Numbered from the stretch's first letter, positions 1 to 8,832 are shown. The stretch: DNA of 64,000 bases from Kribbella rubisoli (GCF_004217145.1 NZ_SHKR01000018.1:124001-188000); one strand, 5' to 3'. Made by a program: numbers and translations. The notes: a model not told the origin generated them from the sequence alone.

Positions 1-1098
1 GGAGATGTCGAACTTGACCGGCAGCGAGCCGTACTTCAGCACGTTGGCCAGGTCACGCGCCTCGGCCTCGGTGAAGGTACCGGTGATCTGCGCCTGGCCG
101 CCCGGGATCGGGTTGTCCACGCTCGGGGTCGAGATGGTCTTGCCGTCCAGGACGATCGCGAACAGGTTCTGGCCCTGGCCGCGCTGGGAGATGTTCTGCG
201 TGGCCTTCAGGAACTTGTCGCCGCCGGCAGAGGTGAACTTCAGGTTGACCTGCCACTGCAGACCGTTCTGCGGGATGCCGGCGCTGGCATCCGACAGGTC
301 GGTACCCGCCAGGATCGCCGGGCCGAGCAGGTACTTGTACTGCCCGTTCTGGTCGCAGGAGAAGATCGCCGTCTTCGGGTCGTCGAGCTGCTTGTCACCG
401 CACTTGAACGTCGCGAACGCCGCCTGCGTGGCCGCGTCCGGCGTGTAGTTCAGCGGGTCGCCCGCCGCGGTGGCCGGCGTCGACGGGGTCGCGGCCGGCG
501 TGCTCGGCTTCGGCGTCGTGCTGGCCTTCGGGGTCGGCGTGGGCGTCGGCGTCGCGTCCGCCAGCGCGCTGGTCCAGGCCCGGCCCTTCGGAGTACTGCT
601 CGTCGTCGGCTTGACCGTGGTGCTCGGCTTCACGGTCGTGCCGGCCTTCGGCGTTGTCGTCGGCTTCGGCGTGGTGCTGGCGCCCGGAGTCGGCGTCGGC
701 GCGGGAGCCGGCGCGGTCGCCTGCGCACCCAGCACGATCCGGAAGTACAGCAGGGCGGTCTGGCCGACCTGCGACACCAAGGATTCCTTCGTGGCGCCCG
801 GGACGGCCACGTTGATGTGGTTCGCCCCGGAGGTGGTGATGTCGGCCTCGGCCACACCGGCGCCGTTGACGCGCTGGCCGATGATGTTCTTCGCCTCGTT
901 CAACTGGTCGGCGGTCACCTTGCCCTTACCGTCGAACGTGCTGGCGGTCAGCGTGATGGTGGTGCCACCGCGCAGGTCCAGTCCGAGCTTGGGCTTCCAG
1001 GTCTTGGTCAGCGCCATGATGCCGAACAGCAGGACCACGACCACCAGCAAGGCGATCAGGTTCCGCCCGGGGCGGGATGTCGACGAACTCGTTGCCAC
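1..1098 (-). CDS. secD: SecD, protein-export membrane protein (3' part outside window)
   Basis: Minus-strand gene read directly from the sequence: GTG start at 1098, 366 codons visible, running off the left edge. SecD works with SecF and YajC in the Sec translocase, using the proton gradient to help exported proteins leave the channel. An N-terminal membrane segment (about residues 13-30) is followed by the SecD hallmark LGLDLRGGTTITL. The periplasmic region resumes near the left edge with GTFTEAEARDLANVLKYG. Between these lies a long Pro/Thr/Ala/Lys-rich linker (nucleotides about 450-720, repeats of TPTP and TTPKP). It follows yajC on the same strand, the normal actinobacterial order. The C-terminal membrane domain and secF lie outside the window. 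Confidence 0.95.
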   Translation of the reverse strand, partial: MATSSSTSRPGRNLIALLVVVVLLFGIMALTKTWKPKLGLDLRGGTTITLTASTFDGKGKVTADQLNEAKNIIGQRVNGAGVAEADITTSGANHINVAVPGATKESLVSQVGQTALLYFRIVLGAQATAPAPAPTPTPGASTTPKPTTTPKAGTTVKPSTTVKPTTSSTPKGRAWTSALADATPTPTPTPKASTTPKPSTPAATPSTPATAAGDPLNYTPDAATQAAFATFKCGDKQLDDPKTAIFSCDQNGQYKYLLGPAILAGTDLSDASAGIPQNGLQWQVNLKFTSAGGDKFLKATQNISQRGQGQNLFAIVLDGKTISTPSVDNPIPGGQAQITGTFTEAEARDLANVLKYGSLPVKFDIS

Positions 1099-1182
1099 GT
1101 CAGATTCAACCTTCGTACTTCTGGGCGCGCCGCACCGTCAGGTGGACGCCGAACGCCGCGCCGCAGGCTGGTGGGACGGAAT

Positions 1183-1647
1183 TCAGTTCTCGGTGTGCGT
1201 CGGCGGCAGCTTCGGGGCGTCCTGCACCTTGCCGTCGGCCTTGTCGCGGCCCGTGTCCGGAACGTCGACCTTCGACTCGTCGGTCGAGTCCAGTTCGGTG
1301 GAGTCGGTCGAGTCGGTCGCCTCGTCCGCGGTGTCGGTGGCTTCGGCGGCGTCCTCTTCCGGGACGACCCGGCCGATCGCGGCCTTCACGACCTGAACCA
1401 GCACGCCCTCGGAGATCTCGAGCGTCACGTACTCGTCGTCGGTCTCCTCGACGATGCCGACCAGGCCGCTGGTGGTGATCACCTTGCTACCCGGGGCGAG
1501 CGCGGCGACGGTGTCAGCCTGACGCTGGCGCTGCTTCTTCTGCGTGCGGCTCATGAACCAGATCATTCCGACGATCAGGATCAGCGGTAGCAGCAGCGTG
1601 ATGCCGCCGCCCCCGGAGGAGGCCATCGGTACGGCGAGGAGTTGCAT
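1183..1647 (-). CDS. yajC: YajC, preprotein translocase accessory subunit
   Basis: 154-residue protein with one N-terminal membrane helix (about residues 12-31, ITLLLPLILIVGMIWFMSRT) followed by the basic KKQRQRQ stretch and the YajC core (LAPGSKVITTSGLVGIVEE). The last 45 residues are an acidic Asp/Glu/Thr/Ser-rich tail typical of actinobacterial YajC. It associates with SecDF in the membrane. It lies between ruvB and secD on the same strand, 84 bases before the secD start. A second in-frame start (MASSGGGG, residue 8) is possible. Confidence 0.93.
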   Translation of the reverse strand: MQLLAVPMASSGGGGITLLLPLILIVGMIWFMSRTQKKQRQRQADTVAALAPGSKVITTSGLVGIVEETDDEYVTLEISEGVLVQVVKAAIGRVVPEEDAAEATDTADEATDSTDSTELDSTDESKVDVPDTGRDKADGKVQDAPKLPPTHTEN

Positions 1648-1838
1648 CGGGTCTCAGAATCCTTTGTCGATCGGAAATACGGGCGTCCGGCACGCTCTGC
1701 TCGAAAGCGCGCAGGTCGCAGCGGAATAACCTGGAGGTCAGGCCACCGGGGAGTCTAACCCTGAGCGGCAACAAGTACCTCATGACACCGGGTCACGTTT
1801 GAGTTACTCGCTACTGCAGTAACTACGCTCCGGCGCCC

Positions 1839-1860
1839 GCGGACGTTCCCCGACGTCCGC
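1839..1860 (-). terminator. GC-rich hairpin after ruvB
   Basis: A perfect 8-bp inverted repeat (GCGGACGT at 1839-1846 and ACGTCCGC at 1853-1860) with a 6-base loop lies 22 bases beyond the ruvB stop codon. There is no T-tract, as is common for actinobacterial terminators. The rest of the 235-base space before yajC (1648-1882) holds a second short inverted repeat (AGTTACT 1802-1808, AGTAACT 1818-1824) and probably the yajC promoter; no gene was seen there. Confidence 0.45.
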
Positions 1861-1882
1861 TGTTCAGTTGGGGTCGGTCTCC

Positions 1883-2935
1883 TTAGTCCTCATCGGTGTC
1901 GAAGAGCGTGTCGGCGAACGTCGCGCCCTTCGGGACCTTCAGCCCGATGTGCCGCCACGCCGCGGGCGTGGCGACGCGACCGCGCGGCGTACGGGCCAGA
2001 TAGCCCGACCGGACCAGGAATGGTTCGGCCACTTCCTCCACGGTCTCACGTTCTTCGCCGACCGCAACCGCCAGCGTGGAAAGACCCACCGGTCCGCCCC
2101 CGAAACGGCGGCACAAGGCGTCCAGAACGGATCTGTCGAGCCGGTCGAGGCCCATTTTGTCCACCTCGTACAGCTCTAGGGCCGACTTGGCGAGCGCCAG
2201 GGTGACGATGCCGTCCGCCCGCACCTCTGCGTAGTCGCGGACGCGGCGGAGCAGCCGGTTCGCGATACGCGGCGTACCGCGGGAGCGCGAGGCAATCTCC
2301 GCCGCGCCCTCCGGGGTGATGTCGACCTCGAGGAGGGCGGCCGAGCGGTTGACGATCTTCTCCAGCTCGGCGGACTCGTAGAACTCCAGGTGACCGGTGA
2401 ACCCGAACCGGTCACGCAGCGGCCCCGGCAGCAGACCGGCCCGGGTCGTCGCCCCGACCAGCGTGAACGGCGGGATCTCGAGCGGGATCGCGGTCGCGCC
2501 GGGCCCCTTGCCGACGATCACGTCGACACGGAAGTCCTCCATCGCCATGTACAGCAGCTCTTCGGCCGGGCGCGACATCCGGTGGATCTCGTCGAGGAAC
2601 AGCACTTCGCCCTCGCTCAACCCGGAGAGGATCGCGGCGAGGTCGCCGGCGTGCTGGATCGCCGGGCCGCTCGTCACACGCAGCGGCGCGGACAGCTCAC
2701 TCGCGATGATCATCGCCAGCGTGGTCTTGCCGAGGCCGGGCGGGCCGGACAGCAGCACGTGGTCGGGCGCCCGATTGCGCCCGCGGGCGGCGTGCAGCAC
2801 CAGCTCGAGCTGCTCGCTGACCCGGCGCTGACCGCCGAACTCGGCCAGCGTGCGCGGCCGGAGCGCGGACTCGATCTTGCGCTCCTCGAGATCCACGGCG
2901 TCGGCTGACACCAGCGGCCGGACGTTGTCTTCCAT
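1883..2935 (-). CDS. ruvB: Holliday junction ATP-dependent DNA helicase RuvB
   Basis: 350-residue AAA+ motor that drives branch migration of Holliday junctions with RuvA and delivers them to RuvC. Visible: Walker [12 protein letters not shown] (about residues 65-75), Walker [10 protein letters not shown], sensor region [19 protein letters not shown] with the arginine finger, and the C-terminal winged-helix domain ([19 protein letters not shown]). Length is normal. Last gene of ruvC-ruvA-ruvB, starting 3 bases after the ruvA stop, so co-transcribed and under the upstream LexA box. Confidence 0.97.
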   Translation of the reverse strand: MEDNVRPLVSADAVDLEERKIESALRPRTLAEFGGQRRVSEQLELVLHAARGRNRAPDHVLLSGPPGLGKTTLAMIIASELSAPLRVTSGPAIQHAGDLAAILSGLSEGEVLFLDEIHRMSRPAEELLYMAMEDFRVDVIVGKGPGATAIPLEIPPFTLVGATTRAGLLPGPLRDRFGFTGHLEFYESAELEKIVNRSAALLEVDITPEGAAEIASRSRGTPRIANRLLRRVRDYAEVRADGIVTLALAKSALELYEVDKMGLDRLDRSVLDALCRRFGGGPVGLSTLAVAVGEERETVEEVAEPFLVRSGYLARTPRGRVATPAAWRHIGLKVPKGATFADTLFDTDED

Positions 2936-2938
2936 CGC

Positions 2939-3541
2939 TTACGCCTTCGAGAGCACGCGCAGCGCGGCACGCAGCAGGTCGGGGACTGCCGGAGTCGAGC
3001 TGTCCGCAGCCAGTGGTGACACTGCGGTGACCGCGTCCTCGGCGTCGCGAGCCGAGTAGCCAAGGCCAACCAGACCGGCCGCCACCTGCTCCCGCCACGC
3101 CTCCTGCGTCTGCAGGGGCCGCCCCGTCACCGTCTTCGACGGCGCACCGATCTTGTCCTTCAGCTCCAGCACGATCCGCTGCGCGCCCTTCTTCCCGATG
3201 CCCGGCACCTTCACCAGTACGACGAGGTCCTCGGTCGCTACCGCGTGGCGCAACTGGTCCGGGCTGAGCACCGCGAGCGCCGCCTGCGCCAGCTTCGGAC
3301 CGACACCGGACGCGGTCAGGAGCAGCTCGAACAGGTCCTTCGCGTCGTCGTCGGCGAACCCGTACAGGGTCAGGGAGTCCTCGCGGACCACCATCGACGT
3401 GGAGATCCGGGCTTCTTGTCCCGGTCGCAAGCCAGCCAGGGTGCCCGGGTCGCAGTACACCTGCAGGCCCACTCCCCCGACCTCGACCACGGCGCTGTCC
3501 ACGCCGATCGCCGCCACCGGTCCACGCACAAAGGCGATCAT
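2939..3541 (-). CDS. ruvA: Holliday junction branch-migration protein RuvA
   Basis: 200-residue DNA-binding subunit of the RuvAB complex. The start is set at the ATG giving MIAFVRGPVAAIG, the standard RuvA N-terminus; reading further upstream runs into ruvC. The N-terminal OB fold (residues 1-62) is followed by two helix-hairpin-helix motifs (LLTASGVGPKLAQAALAVL and LVKVPGIGKKGAQRIVLELK) and a C-terminal three-helix domain that contacts RuvB (EDAVTAVSPLA...LLRAALRVLSK). It sits 22 bases after ruvC and 3 bases before ruvB. Confidence 0.97.
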   Translation of the reverse strand: MIAFVRGPVAAIGVDSAVVEVGGVGLQVYCDPGTLAGLRPGQEARISTSMVVREDSLTLYGFADDDAKDLFELLLTASGVGPKLAQAALAVLSPDQLRHAVATEDLVVLVKVPGIGKKGAQRIVLELKDKIGAPSKTVTGRPLQTQEAWREQVAAGLVGLGYSARDAEDAVTAVSPLAADSSTPAVPDLLRAALRVLSKA

Positions 3542-3563
3542 CGCCAACCTCCCGTTTCCGTGC

Positions 3564-4160
3564 TCACCGCTTGCCCTGCTGGGCCGCCACCGCGGCCCGC
3601 AATCTTGCCATCTGCAGACGGGACTGCGCCTGCGCCAAAGCCTCGAGGTTTGACCGGCTGGACGCCGCCTCCTGCAGCTTGCTGGCCACGCCACCACGCC
3701 ACACCTGACAGATCGCCAACGCCAGCGCATCCGCGGCGTCGGCCGGCGTCGGACGCTCGCTCAGCTTGAGGATCCGGGTGACCATCGTGGTCACCTGCTC
3801 CTTGTCCGCCCGGCCCGATCCGGTGACCGCAGCCTTCACCTCACTCGGTGTGTGCAACGCGACCGGCAGCCCGCGACGAGCCGCGACGACCATCGCCACC
3901 CCGGAGGCCTGAGCAGTCCCCATCACGGTCCGGACGTTGTGCTGGGCGAACACTCGCTCGACCGCGACCGCGTCCGGCTGGTACTTGGCGATCCACTCGT
4001 CCAGCTCCGCCTCGATCTGGACGAGTCGCTTGGACACATCCAGATCGGCCGGCGTCCGGATCACTCCGACCGCGACCAGTGCAGGAGGCTTCCCCGGCGT
4101 ACCCTCGACGACGCCGAGGCCGCACCGGGTGAGTCCCGGGTCGACGCCGAGCACCCGCAT
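3564..4160 (-). CDS. ruvC: Crossover junction endodeoxyribonuclease RuvC
   Basis: 198-residue RNase H-fold resolvase that cuts Holliday junctions. The acidic catalytic residues are visible: Asp7 ([14 protein letters not shown]), Glu68 ([10 protein letters not shown]) and the Asp pair near 141-144 ([13 protein letters not shown]). A C-terminal extension of about 30 residues rich in Gln/Arg/Ala follows the catalytic domain. First gene of ruvCAB; a LexA box lies 11 bases upstream of its ATG. Confidence 0.97.
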   Translation of the reverse strand: MRVLGVDPGLTRCGLGVVEGTPGKPPALVAVGVIRTPADLDVSKRLVQIEAELDEWIAKYQPDAVAVERVFAQHNVRTVMGTAQASGVAMVVAARRGLPVALHTPSEVKAAVTGSGRADKEQVTTMVTRILKLSERPTPADAADALALAICQVWRGGVASKLQEAASSRSNLEALAQAQSRLQMARLRAAVAAQQGKR

Positions 4161-4170
4161 GGACCACCTC

Positions 4171-4184
4171 CGAACGTTTGTTCG
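4171..4184 (-). promoter_or_regulatory. LexA (SOS) box controlling ruvCAB
   Basis: CGAACGTTTGTTCG at 4171-4184, followed by A, matches the mycobacterial/actinobacterial SOS consensus TCGAAC-N4-GTTCGA except for the first base. It lies 11 bases upstream of the ruvC start codon on the minus strand, a repressor position. Known family behaviour: LexA represses ruvCAB until DNA damage activates RecA. Confidence 0.85.
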
Positions 4185-4232
4185 ATAACCCTAGACGGCG
4201 GTCTCGCGACTGACGAAATCGACGCGCCGAAC

Positions 4233-5390
4233 TCAGAAGTAGTCGAGCATGTACGGCGTCGGTCCGCTGAAGACCGCATCCAGTCCGGCGTCCGTGGTGG
4301 GCGCTCCCCCGGTGACCAGTCCGGCTCCGCGAAGGGCCGCAAGTGGCGTACCGGCGTACAGCGCAGCTAGTCCACGTGGGCCGCAGCGGAGGGCGTCGTT
4401 CGGGCTGCCCGTGGGCGTGAGGCTGCCGGATCCGTCGGCGACCGACAGGTGCCAGTCGCCCGTGTTCGCGGGCAGGTCGGGATCGTCGATCCGCAGGTCA
4501 GCCTCGAGTACGACGCCTTCCGGGAAGCCTCGCGTCGCGATGGCGGCCGGAGCGTCGGTGAGCCGGAGCATCCAGCGGTTGATCCGCGTATCGCCGTCCG
4601 CCTCGTGCTCGGCGAGCAGATGGATCGGGTCGAACGGCGGGCAGTACGCCTTGACCGATTTCGCGATCGACGCGCCCGAGCCAACGGTCGCCCAGAGAGC
4701 GCGAGCAGTCTCCTCGGAGCCTGCCATGAGCTCGTCTACAGCCAGGTCACCGTCGGACCAGTTGTAGACCACGAAGCCGTCGTCGGCGACGTACGCGAAG
4801 TTGTCCTCGTCCTCCAGCCAGGACTCGACCTCAGTACGCGGCCAGATCAGCGGACCGCTCGAACGCCTCGCCTCATGGTTCTTCCCGGCGAGCTCCAGGA
4901 GCAGGTCCGCATCAGCGCGGCTCGCCTTCCGGACCGCCGTACCCTTGCCGCCCAGCGTCCGCAGATCAGCGGCCTGGAAGGAGAACTTGTACCTATTACC
5001 CGCGAACTCGTAGCCCAGGTGCCGGTAGAGAACAGTCGTCGCGGGATACAGAGCCGTCAGCGGGTACCCCTTGTCGACGCACCGCTGCAGCACCGCACGC
5101 ATCATCAGACTGCCCACACCGCGACCGCGGTACTCCGGTGCGACGACTACGCCGGCCACTCCGCCCATCGGGACCCGCCGTCCACCCCACCACTGCTCAA
5201 ACGGCCAGATCCGCGCCGCGGCAACAAGCTGGTCCCCGTCGACGACGCCGAGGAACCGCCCGTCCATGAAGGTGAGCGCATTCTTCTTCCACTCGTCCCG
5301 GTCCCCACCAGGCCCGAACGATCGAATCCGCACCTCCCACACCGCATCGAGCTGTTCCTCGACAACGTCCACCACCCGCAAGTCAGTCAC
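4233..5390 (-). CDS. Eis-family GNAT N-acetyltransferase
   Basis: 385-residue protein, GTG start. The N-terminal GNAT domain carries the acetyl-CoA motif in VVVAPEYRGRGVGSLMM (about residues 82-98); the middle is a second GNAT-like fold and the C-terminal about 100 residues resemble a sterol-carrier-protein-2 domain (DAPAAIATRGFPEGVVLEAD). This three-part layout is that of Eis (enhanced intracellular survival) proteins, which acetylate amines such as aminoglycosides at several positions. The protein ends in Phe (YMLDYF); in Eis the C-terminal Phe carboxylate is the general base, so catalysis looks intact. Substrate unknown. It lies just upstream of ruvC on the same strand but outside the SOS unit. 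Confidence 0.85.
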   Translation of the reverse strand: MTDLRVVDVVEEQLDAVWEVRIRSFGPGGDRDEWKKNALTFMDGRFLGVVDGDQLVAAARIWPFEQWWGGRRVPMGGVAGVVVAPEYRGRGVGSLMMRAVLQRCVDKGYPLTALYPATTVLYRHLGYEFAGNRYKFSFQAADLRTLGGKGTAVRKASRADADLLLELAGKNHEARRSSGPLIWPRTEVESWLEDEDNFAYVADDGFVVYNWSDGDLAVDELMAGSEETARALWATVGSGASIAKSVKAYCPPFDPIHLLAEHEADGDTRINRWMLRLTDAPAAIATRGFPEGVVLEADLRIDDPDLPANTGDWHLSVADGSGSLTPTGSPNDALRCGPRGLAALYAGTPLAALRGAGLVTGGAPTTDAGLDAVFSGPTPYMLDYF

Positions 5391-5459
5391 GCGCCGACCC
5401 TACGTCCCACGAGCCGACCGACGCGGCCCCATTTCCACCTGTTGCCGAGGTGTTCAGAC

Positions 5460-5951
5460 CTACTTCTTGCTCGCCACCCGCTCGGCCGACGTCTTCTTGT
5501 CGGTGACCCAGAGGTGGATAACTCCCTCGACGACCACCGTGCCGTCGTCCCGAGTCGCCTTCACCCGCACCGGCACCTCAGGCCCCGAGGTCCAAGTGTC
5601 CGGATCAGTCTCAGCCGAACAGACCAGATCGGACGTCGACTTGGCGAGGTACGAAACCTCCATCCCCTTTGGCAACCACCGCTTCCCCGCCGGCACCGTC
5701 GCCTCCGCCAGCGCCCCCATCGCCGCCTCCAACCCGTTGCACACAGCAATCGCATGCACGGTCCCGATGTGGTTCAGAACCGCCCGCCGCTTCGGCAACG
5801 TCAACGCCGCAAAGTTAGGACTCACCTGCACAAACCGCGGCCGCACCGACCGGAAGTAAGGCGCCTTCCAGGTAAACCCCCAAGAGAACACTCGCTCCCC
5901 ACCCGGGACCCCACGCAACCGCTCCCACAACCCCAACACCTGACTGGCCAT
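5460..5951 (-). CDS. DUF4442 hotdog-fold protein (thioesterase-like)
   Basis: 163-residue protein of the DUF4442 family, which adopts the hotdog fold of acyl-CoA thioesterases. Recognisable stretches are PYFRSVRPRFVQVSPNFAALTLPKRRAVLNHIGTVHAIAVCNGLEAAMG, with the HIGTVHA segment at the position of the hotdog helix, and the closing strand VVEGVIHLWVTDKK. No signal peptide or membrane segment. It stands alone, with 69 bases to the acetyltransferase gene. Substrate unknown. Confidence 0.75.
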   Translation of the reverse strand: MASQVLGLWERLRGVPGGERVFSWGFTWKAPYFRSVRPRFVQVSPNFAALTLPKRRAVLNHIGTVHAIAVCNGLEAAMGALAEATVPAGKRWLPKGMEVSYLAKSTSDLVCSAETDPDTWTSGPEVPVRVKATRDDGTVVVEGVIHLWVTDKKTSAERVASKK

Positions 5952-6282
5952 ACCCGCATGTTACCCACGAGTCACATATCCCGTGAAGAGCCGCACTGAA
6001 GGACACCGCTCCGCAGCGACTGCCCTTCGGCCACCTCCGGCGGCGTACGTATCCGCTTGGAGGCCCCGCTGTACCAACCACTGTGATGCGCCAGCCCGGC
6101 AACCCGATCCGGCGCCCCGCGGCACCTCCCGCCGACTCATGCGTTGCCTCTGACGCGCGGCCAGCGCCGTCCGCCATCCTGGAGAGCAGATGTCCTCGGC
6201 GTCACTTCTGGTGAGTTCTCCTCGGCCGTCCAGCCGGTCGGTTCAGCAGGGCGGCCGTCAAGGTCTCATGCTGGTCTGGGCG
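5952..6282. other. 331-base intergenic region without recognised gene
   Basis: Between two minus-strand genes. Open frames crossing it lack a recognisable protein and are read as noise. It must hold the promoter of the DUF4442 gene and the end of the DinB-like transcript; no clear hairpin or promoter pair was seen. Confidence 0.4.
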
Positions 6283-6885
6283 CTAGGGGACGGGGAACTC
6301 GTGTGGTGGGCCCTCGCCGGTGGAGCCGTCGAATGCTTCGCGCAGTAGGTCGGCGTGCCCGGTGTGGCGGGCGTACTCCTCGATGAGATCGCTGATCAGC
6401 CGCCGCAGACTCATGCCGCCTTCGGGGGCGTAGTCGAGACCTGACTGGGCGAGGAGGCCGGCGAGCGTGTCGCGGGAGCGGTGTACCGCCCGCACCCACA
6501 GGTCGCGGAGCGCGTCGGGATCGTCATCCTTGGCCGACTCCCAAGCCCAGGTCTCCCAGGTGGAGTCGTGGCCGACGTCGCGGAACTCGAGCAGCAGCTC
6601 CATGCCGGCCAAGTCGCTCTGGAACTTCATCTCCTCACAGAGCGCCAAGTGCTTGAGAAGTCCGCCGAGCGTGATCGCAGACCGGCCGAGGCGCAATTGA
6701 AGGCCGTCCGAGTCCACGCCCCAGCACTTCCAGGCGAACGTACGACGATTGCGCTCGAGAGTGAGGAGTGCTGTCTGGAGCTCATCGCCGCGCATGAAGA
6801 TGTCGATGTCCCATTCCGGAGGACGCCCGGGCGTGAACCCAGGTGCGCGCGTCAACGCCGAGGGCCGAGCAGTATTCGTGTCCAT
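6283..6885 (-). CDS. DinB/DUF664-like four-helix protein
   Basis: 200-residue protein starting MDTNTARPS. The start is supported by a leaderless-type promoter: -10 hexamer TACGCT ends 6 bases before this ATG, so transcription would begin at or next to the start codon. DUF664/DinB-like proteins form four-helix bundles with metal-binding histidines; visible candidates are HLALCEEM (about residue 80) and YARHTGHADLLREA (about residue 180), which fit the family pattern. Many actinobacterial members use mycothiol or act in detoxification, but the substrate is unknown. Confidence 0.75.
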   Translation of the reverse strand: MDTNTARPSALTRAPGFTPGRPPEWDIDIFMRGDELQTALLTLERNRRTFAWKCWGVDSDGLQLRLGRSAITLGGLLKHLALCEEMKFQSDLAGMELLLEFRDVGHDSTWETWAWESAKDDDPDALRDLWVRAVHRSRDTLAGLLAQSGLDYAPEGGMSLRRLISDLIEEYARHTGHADLLREAFDGSTGEGPPHEFPVP

Positions 6886-7054
6886 GCAGGCAGCGTAGGA
6901 CCGCATCCGGACGATCCCCTTCCGGAATCCCCACCAACCACTTCGATGCCAACAGGTGGCGTGCTTGGCCGCATACGAGTCGGATCGTCGACGGTCGCGC
7001 CGTCGGCCAGCAAGACAGCCGCGAAGCGGTGTCCGTTGGACGGTGTGATGGGGG

Positions 7055-7070
7055 ATTTAGACGATTCAAT
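7055..7070. promoter_or_regulatory. LacI-type operator overlapping the lacI promoter (rhamnogalacturonan locus)
   Basis: ATTTAGACGATTCAAT is an imperfect palindrome centred on CG. It shares the 11-base core AGACGATTCAA (7059-7069) with the operator before the DUF624 gene (8907-8917). It covers a putative -35 (TTAGAC, 7057-7062) 18 bases before a -10 (TAGACT, 7081-7086) for the adjacent lacI gene, which implies autoregulation. Confidence 0.65.
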
Positions 7071-7117
7071 CGGGGGTGGCTAGACTGCGTGGGACGGTGG
7101 CTGCGGGTGGATGGGGG

Positions 7118-8137
7118 ATGATGGGGACGCCCAGCATCAAGGAGGTTGCGCGGCGGGCCGGCGTTTCGGTGGGGACTGTCAGCAACTTCTTGAATCGGCC
7201 GGGGATTGTGGCTCCGGATACTCGGCAGCGGGTGCAGGAGAGCATCGACGCGCTGGGGTTCGTGCGCAACGAGGCGGCGCGGCATCTGCGGGCCGGGAAG
7301 AGTCGCACCGTCGGGCTTGTGGTGCTTGATGTTGCGAACCCGTTCTTCACCGATCTGGCCGAGGGCGCCGAGGCATTGGCGTACGAGCACGACACCCTGG
7401 TCATGCTCTGCAACAGCAAGACCGACCCGGTGCGCGAAGGCCACCACCTCGATCAGCTCGAGCAGCAGCGGGTGATGGGGATCCTCATCACGCCCTTCGA
7501 CAGCAGCGATCCGCAGCTGACGGCGCTGGTTGAACGCGGTACGCCGGTGGTTCTCGTCGACCGCGCCGCCGACCGCGGACTGTGTTCGGTGTCGGTCGAC
7601 GATCACCTCGGCGGGCGTCTTGCCGGCAACCATCTGATCGAGGCCGGACATCGCCGGATCGCCTTTATCGGTGGGCCTTTCACGATGCAGCAGGTGTCCG
7701 ACCGGAAGGCCGGCATCACCGCGATCGTTGCCGAGTCCAACGATGTCGACCTGCAGTACTACGAGGTCGACGTGATGGGCGTGGTCGAGGGACGCGCGAT
7801 CGGCGAACGCATCGCCGCGATGCCCGTCCGCTCCCGCCCCACCGCGGCGTTCCTCGCGAACGACCTGCTCGCACTGGGATTCCTCCAGGCGATGGCCGTT
7901 GCCGGACTGCGGGTGCCGCGCGACATGGCGATCGTCGGGTACGACGACATCGATTTCGCGCGCGCCGCCGCCGTACCGCTATCGTCGGTGCGCCAGCCGG
8001 CCGAGCTGCTCGGCCGGTCCGCAATGGAGCTGCTGCAGGAGGAGGTCCAATCATCGGACCGCCATCGTCACCGCCAGGTGATCTTCCAGCCGGACCTGAT
8101 CGTCCGCGAGTCCAGCGACTTCAAACGCCGTCGCTGA
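7118..8137 (+). CDS. LacI-family transcriptional regulator of the rhamnogalacturonan locus
   Basis: About 339 residues. The N-terminal LacI helix-turn-helix is clear (PSIKEVARRAGVSVGTVSNF, then LNRPGIVAPDTRQRV), followed by the hinge helix and the periplasmic-binding-protein-like effector domain with typical blocks VGLVVLDVANPFFTDLAEG, GHRRIAFIGGP and DMAIVGYDDIDFARAA. The start is the ATG pair at 7118/7121; upstream in-frame residues are not LacI-like. The stop overlaps the next gene (TGATG at 8135-8139). Matching operators lie upstream of this gene and of the DUF624-ABC operon. The likely effector is an oligogalacturonide or rhamnose-containing product; this is inferred from the neighbours only. 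Confidence 0.88.
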   Translation: MMGTPSIKEVARRAGVSVGTVSNFLNRPGIVAPDTRQRVQESIDALGFVRNEAARHLRAGKSRTVGLVVLDVANPFFTDLAEGAEALAYEHDTLVMLCNSKTDPVREGHHLDQLEQQRVMGILITPFDSSDPQLTALVERGTPVVLVDRAADRGLCSVSVDDHLGGRLAGNHLIEAGHRRIAFIGGPFTMQQVSDRKAGITAIVAESNDVDLQYYEVDVMGVVEGRAIGERIAAMPVRSRPTAAFLANDLLALGFLQAMAVAGLRVPRDMAIVGYDDIDFARAAAVPLSSVRQPAELLGRSAMELLQEEVQSSDRHRHRQVIFQPDLIVRESSDFKRRR

Positions 8138-8772
8138 TGTCGGCCAGAAACTACGCGAATCCGCTAGCGTCACCAGCCGATCTTGAAGGGTTCAAGCTCG
8201 AGGGCGCCGGCGCGATGTCCTTCCCGCTCGGGCGACTTCGGTTGGAGAGCACGCAGGACGACGCGAACATCGTGCTCTGGTGTCCGGAGGACTTTCCGCC
8301 GAACATCACCGTGGAGTGGGACTTCTGGCCTATCCGCGAGCCCGGCCTGTGCATCCTGTTCTTCCACGCGAGGGGTCGCCACGGCGAGGACCTGTTCGAC
8401 CTCCAGCCGCGCACCGGTCCGTACGACCAGTACCACCACGGCGACCTCGACACGTACCACGTCTCGTACTTCCGTCGCCGCTGGCCGGCCGAGCGCGCCT
8501 TCCACACCTGCAATCTGCGCAAGAGCTACGGCTTCCACCTGGTCGCACAGGGCGCGGACCCGATCCCGGGCGTCGACGACGCCGACGGCCCGTACCATCT
8601 GCGTCTCGACCTGCGCGGCGGCGAGATCACGTTCGCGGTCAACGACCTGATCAGCTTCGGCTGGTACGACGACCGTCCCCTGCCAGGCGGCAAGCTCGGC
8701 TTCCGTCAGATGGCCCCGATGATCGGCGAATACGCGAACCTGGGCGTCACCGGCCTCTCGCCCCGGAGCTGA
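8137..8772 (+). CDS. DUF1961 family protein (YesU-like)
   Basis: 211-residue cytoplasmic protein of the DUF1961 family, related to Bacillus subtilis YesU from the rhamnogalacturonan yes/yet/lpl gene region. YesU has a concanavalin-like beta-jelly-roll fold and is thought to act on or bind sugar. Visible conserved parts: LWCPEDFPPNITVEWDFWPI, GLCILFFHARG and the C-terminal GKLGFRQMAPMIGEYANL. Its ATG overlaps the lacI stop by one base, indicating translational coupling. No signal peptide, so it probably acts on imported oligosaccharides. Confidence 0.8.
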   Translation: MSARNYANPLASPADLEGFKLEGAGAMSFPLGRLRLESTQDDANIVLWCPEDFPPNITVEWDFWPIREPGLCILFFHARGRHGEDLFDLQPRTGPYDQYHHGDLDTYHVSYFRRRWPAERAFHTCNLRKSYGFHLVAQGADPIPGVDDADGPYHLRLDLRGGEITFAVNDLISFGWYDDRPLPGGKLGFRQMAPMIGEYANLGVTGLSPRS

Positions 8773-8832
8773 GACCCGCACCAGCAACTTGGGACCTGTA
8801 ATAGCAGGTCTCAGGTTACTGCTGCGGGTCTC
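8771..8832 (+). terminator. Nested hairpin between the DUF1961 and DUF624 genes
   Basis: A perfect 10-bp outer stem (GAGACCCGCA 8771-8780 with TGCGGGTCTC 8823-8832) encloses an inner stem (ACCTG 8794-8798 with CAGGT 8805-8809). It begins at the stop codon of the DUF1961 gene and may terminate the lacI-DUF1961 transcript or insulate it from the next promoter. Confidence 0.5.

Noticed and set aside
4449-5999. Plus-strand open frame of 516 codons over the acetyltransferase and DUF4442 genes
   Set aside because: Arg/Pro/His-rich low-complexity translation without a fold; the opposite strand holds two recognisable proteins.
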